From Cytophagales bacterium WSM2-2 (GTDB lineage: Bacteria; Bacteroidota; Bacteroidia; Cytophagales; Cyclobacteriaceae), in NCBI GenBank assembly GCA_015472025.1, contig BNHL01000001.1, positions 3,336,001 through 3,400,000 of the forward strand: a stretch of DNA of 64,000 nucleotides, in the 5' to 3' direction. Below are positions 35,201 to 47,092 of the stretch, piece after piece (positions within the stretch are counted from its first letter, which is position 1; each line of letters starts with the position of its first letter). Below the pieces are notes generated by a model. That model was not told the DNA's origin and did not search any database. It saw nothing but the letters and a program-made list of their open reading frames with translations. A program made the position numbers and the translations under genes.

Positions 35201-36813
35201 CGCTCCCTGATCGGGTCAATAGGAGGGTTTGTCACCTGTGCAAAAAGCTGCTTAAAATAATTTGACAGATGCTGCGCCTGCTGCGATAACACTGCAAGCG
35301 GAGTGTCATTGCCCATGGAGCCGAGCGCTTCTTTTCCCGTCTCACACATTTGCGTGAGAATAACGCGTAGATCTTCAGATGTGATTCCGAAAGAAATCTG
35401 CCGTTTTAAAAATGTGACGGGATCATATTTATGAAAACTTCCGCCTGGTTCGGGCAAATCTTGCAATCGTACTTTATTTTCTTTTACCCAACTGCCATAT
35501 GGCTGTTGTGAACATATTTTTTTCTTCAGCTCATCATCACTAATAATGCGACCTTGCTCTAGGTCAACGACAAACATTTTGCCGGGCTGAAGACGGCCTT
35601 TGGTCACCACCCTGGCGGGTTCGATGTCGAGTACACCCACTTCGCTGGCCATGATGACGGTGTCGTCTTCTGTAATGACAAACCGGGAAGGGCGCAATCC
35701 ATTTCGGTCCAGTGTCGCGCCTACGATTTTTCCATCTGTAAAAGTGATGGATGCCGGGCCATCCCAGGGTTCCATGATGTTGGCATGGTACTCGTAAAAA
35801 TCTTTTTTCTCTTCGCTCATGTTCTCGTTTCCATCCCAGGCTTCCGGAATGAGCATCATCATGACGTGAGGAAGAGACCGGCCTGCATGGACCAGCAATT
35901 CAATCGCATTGTCGAGGTTGGAAGAATCGGACTGCACAGGGTTGCAAACCGGTAAGATCATGTCTAATTCTTCGCGAGTAAAGTATTGCGAAGAAAAGAA
36001 TGCCTCCTTGGATTTCAACCAGTTGATGTTACCCCGAACGGTATTGATCTCTCCATTATGCGCGATGTACCGGAAGGGTTGCGCTAATCGCCAGGAGGGA
36101 AATGTGTTGGTTGAAAAACGAGAGTGGATTACCGCCAGTGCCGACACCACATCTTCATGCTCCAGATCCGCAAAGTAATAGCGCAGTTGGTGTGATGTGA
36201 GCATGCCTTTGTAAGCAATCGTTTTGTAAGAAAGAGATGAAAAGTAGAACTGGTTATCGACTCCTTTGACTGACTCCGATATAATTTTCGTTGAGCATTT
36301 CCGGAGAATGAAAAGTTTGCGCTCAAAGTCTTCTGGTGACGAAACTGAATCAGGTTTTCGGATGAAGACCTGCTCCATGAAAGGTTCTGTGTTGAGCGCT
36401 GAATTGCCTACATCCGTATTACTGGTTGGCAATACGCGATATCCCAGCAATCCCATATTCATTTTCTTGATTTGGCGGTTCAGCACCGTTCGACATTCTT
36501 CACGCACCTTGGCATCGCGCGGAAAGAAAACCAGGCCAACACCGTATTGGCCAAAAGAGGGTAGCTTGAATCCCAGTTTACTACATTCGTGAAGAAAAAA
36601 TTCATGAGGCACCTGGATAAGTATCCCGGCTCCATCGCCCGTGTTAGGCTCACACCCGCAGGCGCCACGATGGCTCATGCGCTCAAGCATGGTCAAAGCA
36701 TCCATAACAATCTGGTGAGACTTTCTTCCTTTGATGTTTGCAACGAAACCTACTCCGCAGGAATCGTGCTCAAATGAGGGATGGTATAATCCCCGCTGAT
36801 CTTGCTCTTTCAA
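32293..36813 (-). CDS. gltB: Glutamate synthase large subunit
   Basis: A 1506-residue enzyme that forms two glutamates from glutamine and 2-oxoglutarate. Cys19 in HDSCGVGF becomes the N-terminal nucleophile of the glutaminase after removal of an 18-residue propeptide. The central and FMN-binding barrel domains follow (GGKSNSGEGGED near 905, HDGGTGASP), then the 3Fe-4S cysteines in GCIMMRKCHLNTCPVG, and a C-terminal beta-helix (GANDYLGKGLSGAKL-type repeats). The start codon is TTG at 36813: an in-frame TAA lies 15 bases upstream and there is no earlier ATG. With gltD it makes the main ammonia-assimilating pair. Confidence 0.97.
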   Translation of the reverse strand: MKEQDQRGLYHPSFEHDSCGVGFVANIKGRKSHQIVMDALTMLERMSHRGACGCEPNTGDGAGILIQVPHEFFLHECSKLGFKLPSFGQYGVGLVFFPRDAKVREECRTVLNRQIKKMNMGLLGYRVLPTSNTDVGNSALNTEPFMEQVFIRKPDSVSSPEDFERKLFILRKCSTKIISESVKGVDNQFYFSSLSYKTIAYKGMLTSHQLRYYFADLEHEDVVSALAVIHSRFSTNTFPSWRLAQPFRYIAHNGEINTVRGNINWLKSKEAFFSSQYFTREELDMILPVCNPVQSDSSNLDNAIELLVHAGRSLPHVMMMLIPEAWDGNENMSEEKKDFYEYHANIMEPWDGPASITFTDGKIVGATLDRNGLRPSRFVITEDDTVIMASEVGVLDIEPARVVTKGRLQPGKMFVVDLEQGRIISDDELKKKICSQQPYGSWVKENKVRLQDLPEPGGSFHKYDPVTFLKRQISFGITSEDLRVILTQMCETGKEALGSMGNDTPLAVLSQQAQHLSNYFKQLFAQVTNPPIDPIRERMIMSLASHVGGSLNLLEESPEHCLTLELPTPILSNSELERIRYIDHRHLQTKTIYTYFKADGSAGALEKGLNRVCQYATDAIEDGFTIIILSDRSFDSGHAQIPSLLAVAAVHHDLIRKGLRGKVGLLVEAGDVWETHHYATLIGYGASGVNPYLVYQTIHDLKKKNQFKDELTEEKAIYNYKKAVGGELLKIMSKMGVSTLQSYHGAQIFEALGISQKVVDTYFTGTVSRIEGLTLDDIAREALAKHRLAFPSTSNIQAYLSSGGVYQWKMQGEVHLFNPQTIHLLQQSTKTNDYSLFKKYSSLINEQSEKAITLRSLFKFKRAQPVPISEVEPVESIFKRFATGAMSFGSISFEAHSTLAIAMNRIGGKSNSGEGGEDEARFTRKHNGDWENSAIKQVASGRFGVTSYYLSNASELQIKIAQGAKPGEGGQLPGHKVDEWIGRVRHSTPGVGLISPPPHHDIYSIEDLAQLIFDLKNANADARINVKLVSEAGVGTIASGVAKAHADVILISGHDGGTGASPLSSIRHAGLPWELGLAEAHQTLVRNKLRGRITLQTDGQIRTGRDLAIAALLGAEEWGVATAALVTTGCIMMRKCHLNTCPVGVATQNKELRALFTGKPEYVVNLFHFLAEELRETMAELGFRTVNEMVGQSDRIEVRALDSHWKYKHFDLSPILFKEPMSLESALYKQEEQDHGIGEVLDHKLIGKAQAAFSQVEPVSGSFTISNQDRATGTMLSGRISKKFLAQGLPDDTIHYKFTGTAGQSFGAFAAKGLTFELEGDANDYLGKGLSGAKLILYPPQASQFNSAKNMITGNVAFYGATSGDAFIRGLAGERFAVRNSGVNVVVEGVGDHGCEYMTGGTVVILGDTGRNFAAGMSGGIAYVWDVNKTFVRNCNMEMVLLDTVDQEDQEILRRMIEDHSRYTKSETASHILSYWSKSIHDFIKVIPTDYKAVLEKRKMKMVNAS

Positions 36814-36870
36814 TTTTGCAGTTCGTGGTTAGCGTAAAAAATGAAGAGCAATAAATTTAATACGATAGAA

Positions 36871-36891
36871 AGTCTATTACGAGTATAGACT
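36871..36891 (-). promoter_or_regulatory. Dyad upstream of gltB (possible operator)
   Basis: AGTCTAT (36871-36877), 7-base spacer, ATAGACT (36885-36891), a perfect 7-7-7 inverted repeat 58-78 bases before the gltB TTG. The size suits a dimeric regulator. The regulator is unknown. Confidence 0.4.
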
Positions 36892-36972
36892 AATGAATTT
36901 GGAAAATATTTTTTAATTCCAAACTAACGATCAGTAGCGGAAACGGTTGTTAGTGAGAAGACTCGAAAAGAA

Positions 36973-36997
36973 AAGAGCGGGACGAAATCCCGCTCTT
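36973..36997 (-). terminator. Terminator of secDF
   Basis: On the minus strand AAGAGCGGGA, loop TTTCG, TCCCGCTCTT, then TTCTTTTCG. A perfect 10-bp stem located 25 bases past the secDF stop codon. Confidence 0.9.
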
Positions 36998-37021
36998 CAA
37001 TTGATAATACTGTTTGAAGCA

Positions 37022-40000
37022 CTAAGCCGTCACTTTTGCAGGAGCTTTTTCTTTATCGCCTTTTGGAGCAGGCTGCCGGTCAAAGTCAAGAACGATAGGT
37101 GATGCAATGAAGATCGAAGAGTATGTACCGATAAGCATACCTACCACCAGTGCGAAAGAGAATCCTCTCAATACCTCACCTCCAAAAATCAATAACACTA
37201 CCACCACCATCAATACAGTTCCGGAAGTGATCAATGTACGGCTCAACGTGCTGTTGATGGCATCGTTGAACACTTTAGCGCGGTCATGGTTAGCACCGAA
37301 ACTCAGGTACTCTCTGATCCGGTCAAAAATGATAACCGTATCGTTAATGGAATAACCGATGATCGTAAGCAAAGCTGCTACGAAAATCTGGTCGATTTCA
37401 AATGACAAACCGAAAGCGTGCGCAATTCCGAAAGCTGCCACCACGAAGCCGGCATCGTGTGCCGTGGCGATGATAGCACCAGTACTGAACTGCCATTTTT
37501 TGAAACGGAACAAGATATAGAAGAAGATACCGATCAGTGAATAAAGACTTGCTTTGAATGCCGAATTCTTGATGTCATCGGCAATCGTTGCACTTACTTT
37601 CAACGACTTGGAGATAGTAAAGTGCTGGTCATCGAGTTGCGTATCGTTTTCTGAGTGTTTCAGCCCGCTGAATTTCTCAACCGCACTTATGAGCGCTTGT
37701 CTTACGTTGTCATCAGCACCATCTGATTCGTCATCAATGAGGTAAGAAGTGGTTACTTTCATCACGTCATCGCTACCATAATTTTTTACTTCAGTGCTTG
37801 AGTTCTTGAAGCTTTCGCTCAATGCTACTTTCATGTCAGTAGCCACCACTGGTTTGGTGAATGAAACCACGAATGAGCGACCACCCTTGAAGTCAACCCC
37901 AAGATTCAATCCCTGGAAAGCGATGATAACGAAGCCGATGATCATGATTGACCCCGAAAAAGCATATGCCTTATAGCGGTTACCGATGAAATTAAACTCA
38001 CCACGCTTGCGCACGAGAGCAGCGATAGGTGATTCAAAAGAGAGCTTGACATCATCTCCTTTGCGCACGAGGAATTCGATGATCACCCGTGAAATATAAA
38101 CAGCAGAGAAGAACGAGGTACCAATACCAATCATTAATACGATGGCAAAACCTTTCAGCGGGCCCTGTCCAAAGATGAAAAGGAACATACCGGTGAGGAA
38201 AGTCGTCAGGTTCGAGTCGAAGATGGTTGAGAATGCGCGTTCGTATCCTTTCTTAATGGCGTCACGAAGTTTGCGACCCATTTTCAATTCTTCTTTCACG
38301 CGCTCATAAATTACCACGTTGGCATCAACAGCCATAGCCATGGTAAGCACGATACCCGCAATACCGGGGAGTGTGAGTGCCGCGTTGAGCTGTGCTAAAA
38401 TTCCGAGGATAAAGAAGATGTTGAACAACAATGCAAGGTTAGCAACCCAGCCGCCTTTGGAATAATAAGCAATCATGAATACCACAATCAGAGCGAGACC
38501 ACAAGCCATTGAAATCAATCCCTGACTCTGCGCGATCTGCCCAAGAGAAGGTCCTACGATGGCTTGCTCCACAATACGAGTAGGTGCAGGGAGCGAACCA
38601 GCTTTGAGTACAAGCGCCAAGTCTTTGGCTTCTTCAGTAGTGAAGTTACCCATGATCTGTGAGTTACCGTTAGGAATTTCACCGTTCACTGATGGTGCGG
38701 TATATACATAATTGTCAAGGACAATGGCGATACGACCCTGAGGTTGTTTTGCAGCTGCAGCAGCTGTGATCTTCGCCCACTTTTGAGCACCACTGATATT
38801 CATTGTCATCGTTACGGAAGGGCGTGCAAACTGATCGAAGTCAGGGCGTGCGTCATTAATAACGTCACCTGTGAGAAGAGGTTTGCCACTGCGGCCAAGG
38901 TTTACAAAATTCAGCCGGAGGTCTTCAATACCTTTAGTGACATCCGGATCAGATTTCACATCCCAGAACAAGCCGATCGTGCGTGGCATCAATGCGCGAA
39001 CATCATCACGTTTGAAAATTGCATTAATGATAGCGGTGTCTTTGGTAGCATACATAAACGCTCCCTGCTGTGTGCTTAACGCAAACAGCGGAGAAGAAGT
39101 AGCTGCGCGCAGAGAGTCCAGTGAATTCTTTGTGCTGTCGTTTCCTGATTTAGAAAGCTGTTTTTCCAATGCCGATTTAGCAGTGTCTGCTTTTGTCTCA
39201 CTTTTGGCTGCTGTGACAGTGGTTGATTTTGTTTCCGCCTTCTTTGCATTTTGCTCATTCAACAAAAGTTGATTGATGGCGATTAGCGACTGACTTACCT
39301 GGGGATCATATGTTTCTACGATTTCCCAGAATTCGAGTCGGGCAACACCTTGCAAAAGTTTGCGAACACGCTGAGGGTTGTCGGCACCAGGAATTTCAAT
39401 TTGAATCCTTCCTGATCCTGCCAACTGCTGAATGTTCGGTTGAGAAGTTCCGAATTGGTCGATACGGGTTTTCAAAATGGTAAACGAGCGGTCGATAGCA
39501 TCCTTAATTTCCTTGTCGAGAAATTTAATGACGGCATCATCGCTGTCGGAAAGCTTCACGCGATCTTTATTGGCCGTTGAGGTAAACAAAGAAGCCAATT
39601 TACGGTCAGGGTTGGCGTCATGGAATGCTTTGTAAAATGAGGCGGTGAAATTTGTTTTGCCTGCCTTTTCATCCTCTTTCGCTTTTTGCAGTGCAGCAAT
39701 GAAAGCCGGGTCCTGGTTGTTACCACTCAATCCCTTAACGATGTCGATAGGAGATATCTCCAGCACCACGTGCATACCGCCTTGCAAGTCAAGACCGAGA
39801 CTAAGCTCATTGTCTTTTACTTCCTTGTAAGTGTACTCAGCTCCCATGATGTTGTACACCGTCTTATTCCACATGGAATCGAGGTAATTCTGTTTTTTTG
39901 AAAGGTCGACCGACCCTTGTTTATCTGTGGCCCGTGCGATCGCTTCCTGCTGCACTTTCCGGCTCACAAACGTGAATGACAGGTAATACAAACACAGCGC

Positions 40001-40045
40001 TGTAATGACAACGGTGAGTACTACGACTACTCCTTTATTTTGCAT
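37022..40045 (-). CDS. secDF: Fused protein translocase subunit SecDF
   Basis: A 1007-residue inner-membrane protein joining SecD and SecF in one chain. It uses the proton gradient to pull proteins out of the Sec channel. SecD features: N-terminal helix, LSLGLDLQGGMHVVLE (about 81-96), the P1 periplasmic domain interrupted by a low-complexity Lys/Ser/Thr/Ala insert (about 255-320), and the membrane block with AMAVDANVVIYERVKEE. SecF features: NLGVDFKGGRSFVV and GYSINDTVIIFDRIRE. About 12 transmembrane segments. Fused SecDF is usual in Bacteroidota. A strong terminator follows. Confidence 0.96.
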   Translation of the reverse strand: MQNKGVVVVLTVVITALCLYYLSFTFVSRKVQQEAIARATDKQGSVDLSKKQNYLDSMWNKTVYNIMGAEYTYKEVKDNELSLGLDLQGGMHVVLEISPIDIVKGLSGNNQDPAFIAALQKAKEDEKAGKTNFTASFYKAFHDANPDRKLASLFTSTANKDRVKLSDSDDAVIKFLDKEIKDAIDRSFTILKTRIDQFGTSQPNIQQLAGSGRIQIEIPGADNPQRVRKLLQGVARLEFWEIVETYDPQVSQSLIAINQLLLNEQNAKKAETKSTTVTAAKSETKADTAKSALEKQLSKSGNDSTKNSLDSLRAATSSPLFALSTQQGAFMYATKDTAIINAIFKRDDVRALMPRTIGLFWDVKSDPDVTKGIEDLRLNFVNLGRSGKPLLTGDVINDARPDFDQFARPSVTMTMNISGAQKWAKITAAAAAKQPQGRIAIVLDNYVYTAPSVNGEIPNGNSQIMGNFTTEEAKDLALVLKAGSLPAPTRIVEQAIVGPSLGQIAQSQGLISMACGLALIVVFMIAYYSKGGWVANLALLFNIFFILGILAQLNAALTLPGIAGIVLTMAMAVDANVVIYERVKEELKMGRKLRDAIKKGYERAFSTIFDSNLTTFLTGMFLFIFGQGPLKGFAIVLMIGIGTSFFSAVYISRVIIEFLVRKGDDVKLSFESPIAALVRKRGEFNFIGNRYKAYAFSGSIMIIGFVIIAFQGLNLGVDFKGGRSFVVSFTKPVVATDMKVALSESFKNSSTEVKNYGSDDVMKVTTSYLIDDESDGADDNVRQALISAVEKFSGLKHSENDTQLDDQHFTISKSLKVSATIADDIKNSAFKASLYSLIGIFFYILFRFKKWQFSTGAIIATAHDAGFVVAAFGIAHAFGLSFEIDQIFVAALLTIIGYSINDTVIIFDRIREYLSFGANHDRAKVFNDAINSTLSRTLITSGTVLMVVVVLLIFGGEVLRGFSFALVVGMLIGTYSSIFIASPIVLDFDRQPAPKGDKEKAPAKVTA

Positions 40046-40145
40046 AACTATTTAATTTGAAAAATGATACGACTTGAAAATTGAAAACAAGATTGAGTCG
40101 ATCGTCAGTGCGATCAACCAACAGTAAATAACTAATAACTAAGTG

Positions 40146-40478
40146 CTAGGGTGCGTTGGGCGAGATGATTACCCGGAACAAGGTCTTGAAGAAATTCAGC
40201 GTGGTCTTGCGTACGAAGACCACAAAGTCATTTTTCTTATTAGTAGTGGATAACTCTTCGATGAGCAGCGGTTGCTGCGCATTCAATTCCACTGCTTGTC
40301 CTTGAGCAGCTACATCAGAGGGAGCTTGAATCGTTACCTCTGTTTTGTCCGATTTCTCTGTCTTTGCTTTCGCAAGCGGCTCAGCGCTTTTGTAGAAGGA
40401 CTGGGAAAGCAAAATCACCACTACGGCACAAATGCCTGATGCGAGAAGAATGGAGCGTTGAAGTGACTTTGTTTTCAT
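40146..40478 (-). CDS. Small single-span membrane protein, unknown
   Basis: A 110-residue protein from the ATG at 40478 (an in-frame TTG at 40490 would add four residues). One hydrophobic segment at about 11-26 (ILLASGICAVVVILL) is followed by a Lys/Glu/Ala/Gln-rich linker and a C-terminal amphipathic part with FVRKTTLNFFKTLFRVII. No family recognised. It lies 100 bases upstream of secDF on the same strand and may be co-transcribed with it. Confidence 0.55.
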   Translation of the reverse strand: MKTKSLQRSILLASGICAVVVILLSQSFYKSAEPLAKAKTEKSDKTEVTIQAPSDVAAQGQAVELNAQQPLLIEELSTTNKKNDFVVFVRKTTLNFFKTLFRVIISPNAP

Positions 40479-40584
40479 TGAAGCCCACAAAAATAAGGAT
40501 TACAAATGAATTTGCAATTGAATGGCTATCCATCCCAAAATCCGTCAATAGGGTGTAAAAACGGTTCGTTTTGGAACCAGTCTA

Positions 40585-41454
40585 CTAGTAGGACAGGACG
40601 TCCAACACGATTTTCCAGTTCCGGCCATCCTCTTTTTTCCAGACCCTGAAATAGACGGCTATCTTGGTTTCCGTCTTACCATCTTTGGTGACTTTGACTT
40701 CGCCTTTGCCGTAGACATATCCCAAATCATTGGAAGACGCTGCGTCTCCTTCCATCAATTGGAGATTGTCAGGAACGACAATGCTGTTGATGAATTTTTG
40801 TTTCTCTTCGGTTTTAATAACCGGCAAATTTCCCGAATGAACCAGTCGTGCTTCCGTGGACAGAAAAGTGGAGTAAGCAACCTCTTTGTTTTTCGTTAAC
40901 TGTGCGAGAAAATCTCTTTCTGTTTTCAAAACGTCTTCTTTACCGGAAGCACTCTTTGCTTTTGTTATCTTGGTCAATGGCCTCTCTGAAGTTGCGACAA
41001 CTACTTTTTCGATGGGCGCTCCATGACGCACTCCAATGTCAAGCACATTCTTCCAGCTTCCATCCGATTGTTTTTTCCATATGGAATTAAACTCGCCAAA
41101 GGCTACCGGCTTTTCGTCCGTTTTTTTCTGGCGAAATTCCCACGGTCCCGTGTTGTACCCAAAATCGCCCGACGCAGCAATATCCGAATAGGCAACTTCC
41201 CAGAATAGCCAGCTAGTGTTAGGTTGTTGTTTCTTGAGATGCTCTTTGCCGATGATTGGCCCGTTTGGTCCTGTAGTTACGACATCATCACTAAGGTAGA
41301 AGAGAAAAGCATCTCGGGTGTTCTGTTCTTTAGCCATATTGATGAAAGCGCGTTCGGCATCCACGATGGCTTGAAGATTGGCGTTCTTAAAATCCTGGGC
41401 GATTGAAATCGATGTCATTCCAACAAATGACATCAGTATAAGAGATCGTTTCAT
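40585..41454 (-). CDS. Secreted NTF2-like (DUF4440/SnoaL-type) protein
   Basis: A 289-residue protein with a signal peptide (about 1-19, SISIAQ). Two NTF2-like repeats can be seen: one at about 25-145 (AIVDAERAFINMAKEQNTRDAFLF, then VTTGPNGPIIGKEHL, ending SIWKKQSDGSWKNVLDIG) and one at about 165-289 (LKTERDFLAQLTKNKEVAYSTFL, ending RVWKKEDGRNWKIVLDVLSY). Duplicated DUF4440 folds bind small ligands in their cone; catalytic residues cannot be assigned. It stands as a single gene between gcvP and the secDF unit. Confidence 0.8.
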   Translation of the reverse strand: MKRSLILMSFVGMTSISIAQDFKNANLQAIVDAERAFINMAKEQNTRDAFLFYLSDDVVTTGPNGPIIGKEHLKKQQPNTSWLFWEVAYSDIAASGDFGYNTGPWEFRQKKTDEKPVAFGEFNSIWKKQSDGSWKNVLDIGVRHGAPIEKVVVATSERPLTKITKAKSASGKEDVLKTERDFLAQLTKNKEVAYSTFLSTEARLVHSGNLPVIKTEEKQKFINSIVVPDNLQLMEGDAASSNDLGYVYGKGEVKVTKDGKTETKIAVYFRVWKKEDGRNWKIVLDVLSY

Positions 41455-41535
41455 AACTTATTTATGGAGCAAAAAACGAATTGCTACCTGATAAAGTTTT
41501 CACGCGTGCCGGGTGGTTTTTGTTATTGAAAGCAA

Positions 41536-41562
41536 AAAAGCCGATGAATATCACCGGCTTTT
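41536..41562. terminator. Terminator of gcvP
   Basis: AAAAGCCG ATGA (41536-41547), loop ATA, TCAC CGGCTTTT (41551-41562): a 12-bp stem with one G-U pair, A-rich and T-rich on its flanks. It lies 23 bases past the gcvP stop codon on the minus strand. Confidence 0.85.
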
Positions 41563-41584
41563 AAAATTTGTTATTATCGGTAAA

Positions 41585-44467
<2,883 letters not shown>

Positions 44468-44497
44468 GTAGTCGTGTTCGTTTTAATCGTTATTGGT

Positions 44498-44536
44498 CAT
44501 CGTCAATCCGTCATTATCGAATAACGGATAACGATG
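44498..44536. repeat. 39-base imperfect palindrome between ndk and gcvP
   Basis: The arms ACGATG/CATCGT, ACGGAT/ATCCGT and AATA/CATT pair around the loop ATCG, giving about 16 pairs interrupted by a small asymmetric bulge. It sits 9 bases after the ndk stop codon and 31 bases before the gcvP start on the minus strand. There is no long T-tract. It may be a terminator, an mRNA-stabilising hairpin or a REP-like element. Confidence 0.6.
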
Positions 44537-44545
44537 AATTTAAAT

Positions 44546-44965
44546 TCAGAATCGTTCAAATTGAGAAAAGAAGAAGCTGCCTTCGATTTCTGCGTTGGCA
44601 TCTGAATCCGATCCATGGATCGCATTAGCATCAATTGATTTGGCAAACAAAGCACGGATGGTGCCGGGAGCTGCTTTTTTGGGATCTGTAGCCCCGATCA
44701 GTTTTCTGAAATCTTCAACTGCATTGTCCTTTTCCAAAATCATAGGCACGATAGAGCCACTGCTCATATAGTTGCACAACTCACCATAAAACGGGCGCTC
44801 TTTGTGGATTTCATAAAATTTTCCGGCCAGTTCAGCACTCAGCCTGGTCTTTTTCATTGCTACGATGCGGAAGCCTGCCTCTTCTATCATTTTAGTGATT
44901 GCTCCGGTATTGCCAGCGCCTACGGCATCAGGCTTGATCATGGTAAAAGTTCTGTTAGTAGCCAT
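44546..44965 (-). CDS. ndk: Nucleoside diphosphate kinase
   Basis: A 139-residue enzyme that transfers the gamma-phosphate between nucleotides. The phospho-histidine is His117 in NAIHGSDS, and the KPDAV motif (11-15) and the GSFFF C-terminal block are present. Length is standard. It is divergent from the nrnA gene. Confidence 0.97.
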   Translation of the reverse strand: MATNRTFTMIKPDAVGAGNTGAITKMIEEAGFRIVAMKKTRLSAELAGKFYEIHKERPFYGELCNYMSSGSIVPMILEKDNAVEDFRKLIGATDPKKAAPGTIRALFAKSIDANAIHGSDSDANAEIEGSFFFSQFERF

Positions 44966-44998
44966 TAGTAATATGTTATAAGATTAAATATTTGGCCG

Positions 44999-45006
44999 CA
45001 AAAGTA
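44999..45006 (-). promoter_or_regulatory. -7 promoter box of ndk
   Basis: Minus-strand TACTTTTG (45006-44999) matches TAnnTTTG exactly, 34 bases before the ndk ATG. No good -33 box at the usual spacing was found. Confidence 0.45.
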
Positions 45007-45105
45007 GCCTTTTAGTTGTTAGCTTATAACCCCCAAAGCATCAATTTTTTGAATGGAAATGAGGTTATGCACTTCCAATAAAAAGTGCCATTTTTGCCGT
45101 CTTTG

Positions 45106-46125
45106 ATGAAGAAATTAGAGGATCTTAAGGCTTTACTCGCCTCACCAAAGAAAGTGGCGATCGTTACGCATTTCAAACCCGATGCGGATGCGTTGGGTTC
45201 TTCCCTTGGATTGTCTGGCTTTTTGAAGAAAAAAGGTCATTCGGTGGATGTAATTAGCCCCAGTGACTCCCCTGACTTTCTTGCCTGGATGCCCGGTTCT
45301 GAAAATGTAATTGCGCTGTCTAAAAAGTCGACTGAGTCGTTGGCCAGGGCTACAAGGGCTTTTGAAAGTGCAGATCTTATTTTTTGCCTTGATTTTTCCG
45401 GATTAGGCCGGATCAACGACTTGTCCGAAGTTGTCAGGAATGCAAAGGCTACCAAAGTGATGATCGACCATCACCTCGAACCGGAAAATTTCGCGGAATT
45501 TCAAAAGTGGGATGTCACATCCGCATCGACTGCGGAACTTATCTATGAGCTCATTGTAGAGTTGGGAGAAAAACACCTGATAGATAAAGACATTGCTAAT
45601 TGCCTGTATGCGGGGCTGATGACCGACACCGGGAGTTTCCGTCACAACAATACCAATGCAAGGGAATTTCTGGTCGCCAATGAGCTTGTCAGAGCGGGAG
45701 CTGATCCCAGCGAAGTGGCGCGCCTGATTTACGATGTTAATTCCTTGTCACGCTTGCGCCTGCTTGGTTTTGCCTTGAGCCAGAAGCTAACAATATTACC
45801 TGAGTACAGGACTGCCTATATCACCCTCTCACACGATGAATTGAAAAAACTGGATGCTCAAACCGGTGATACTGAAGGGCTCGTTAATTACGGTTTATCC
45901 GTGAAAGATGTTCAATTGGCGGTTTTGATGTACGACAGAGGTGAGGAAATCAAATTATCTTTTCGATCTTTGGGGGCTTTTTCGGTGAATGACTTTGCGC
46001 GGAGGCACTTTGAAGGAGGCGGCCATAAAAATGCTTCAGGTGGATCTTCTAAACTCAGTCTTGAGCAGACATTGAAAAAATTCCTGGATCTGCTACCCGA
46101 ATACAAAACGAGTCTAAATTCATAA
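45106..46125 (+). CDS. nrnA: DHH/DHHA1 phosphoesterase, NrnA-type (nanoRNase/pAp phosphatase)
   Basis: A 339-residue DHH-superfamily enzyme. Metal-binding motifs are THFKPDADALGSS (21-33), an internal aspartate block (IFCLDFSGLGR), the DHH motif IDHHLEP and the C-terminal DHHA1 substrate loop GGGHKNASGG. NrnA enzymes degrade 2-5-mer RNAs and pAp. The ATG at 45106 is chosen over an in-frame GTG at 45085, because a promoter-like CATTTTTG (45089-45096) overlaps that alternative start and the family begins close to this ATG. The next genes are FKBP lipoproteins. Confidence 0.9.
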   Translation: MKKLEDLKALLASPKKVAIVTHFKPDADALGSSLGLSGFLKKKGHSVDVISPSDSPDFLAWMPGSENVIALSKKSTESLARATRAFESADLIFCLDFSGLGRINDLSEVVRNAKATKVMIDHHLEPENFAEFQKWDVTSASTAELIYELIVELGEKHLIDKDIANCLYAGLMTDTGSFRHNNTNAREFLVANELVRAGADPSEVARLIYDVNSLSRLRLLGFALSQKLTILPEYRTAYITLSHDELKKLDAQTGDTEGLVNYGLSVKDVQLAVLMYDRGEEIKLSFRSLGAFSVNDFARRHFEGGGHKNASGGSSKLSLEQTLKKFLDLLPEYKTSLNS

Positions 46126-46150
46126 CCTTTAATCTTTATTTACTTTTAAA

Positions 46151-47092
46151 ATGAAAAATGTAGTTCTGGTTTTCCTCATACTGGTATTGTTTGCAGCGTG
46201 TTCACCCAATGACCGGGAGACAGTGTCGGGTCAAAAATTCACTATCGTAAAAAATGGTGACGGCAAAGAAGTCACTTCCGAAAGATACCTGGTCTTAAAT
46301 TTTATGTTTAAAGACTCCAAAGACTCTATTTGGTATGATTCGCGCAAGAACCTTCCTCAGGTCATGTACAAGAAACAGATCAACAAGCCTGGCGATAAAT
46401 TATTGGAAGTGCTTTGTATGCTCACCAAAGGCGACAGTGCCACATTCAAGATCAAGGCAGACGAACTTTTTATTAAATCTTTTCGCCAGCAACAGTTGCC
46501 TCCAAAAGTTGAGGCATCGTCTCTTTTTACGTTCCATTTCGGATTGACGGATGTATTGGACAGCGCTCAATTCGTGACATACCGCAATGATCAGATTGCA
46601 AAGCAGAATGAACTTATGGCCAAGCAGAATGAATTTGCGATCAAGCAACAGAAAGAGCAATTCAGCAAAGACTCGGTAACTATCGACAATTTTCTACGGG
46701 AAAAGAACGTTAAAGCAAAGCAGTCTCCATTGGGCGTTCGCTATGTGATTACGAAACCAGGAACAGGAGCCAATGCTAAGGACGGTCAAACTGCAACAGT
46801 GAACTATGCAGGTCATTTATTGAACGGAAAATATTTCGATACGAGCTCAGAGGAAGTTGCCAAGGCAAACGGAATTTATCAAAATGGTAGGCCGTATAGC
46901 GCCTACCCGGTAACGTTAGGTCAGCATGGGGTAATTCAGGGATGGGAAGAGGTTTTGAAATTAATGAATAAAGGATGCAAGGCCACCGTTTACATCCCCT
47001 CCGCTTTAGGGTATGGAGCACAAGGCAATGGCCCGATCATTCCCGGAAATACAATTTTGGTTTTTGAAATGGAAGTACTTGATATAAAATGA
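46151..47092 (+). CDS. FKBP-type peptidyl-prolyl isomerase lipoprotein (GldI-like)
   Basis: A 313-residue lipoprotein with lipobox LFAACS (Cys17). The N-terminal half (about 35-140) is a degenerate FKBP-like domain. A Lys/Gln/Glu-rich helix (about 150-180) links it to a C-terminal FKBP domain (about 195-313) with intact residues VNYAG, YFD, VIQGW and LGYGAQG. The loop between the FD strand and VIQGW is expanded, as in the gliding-motility lipoprotein GldI. It should be anchored in a membrane facing the periplasm and assist folding of exported proteins. It is followed by two more FKBP-like lipoproteins. Confidence 0.88.
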   Translation: MKNVVLVFLILVLFAACSPNDRETVSGQKFTIVKNGDGKEVTSERYLVLNFMFKDSKDSIWYDSRKNLPQVMYKKQINKPGDKLLEVLCMLTKGDSATFKIKADELFIKSFRQQQLPPKVEASSLFTFHFGLTDVLDSAQFVTYRNDQIAKQNELMAKQNEFAIKQQKEQFSKDSVTIDNFLREKNVKAKQSPLGVRYVITKPGTGANAKDGQTATVNYAGHLLNGKYFDTSSEEVAKANGIYQNGRPYSAYPVTLGQHGVIQGWEEVLKLMNKGCKATVYIPSALGYGAQGNGPIIPGNTILVFEMEVLDIK

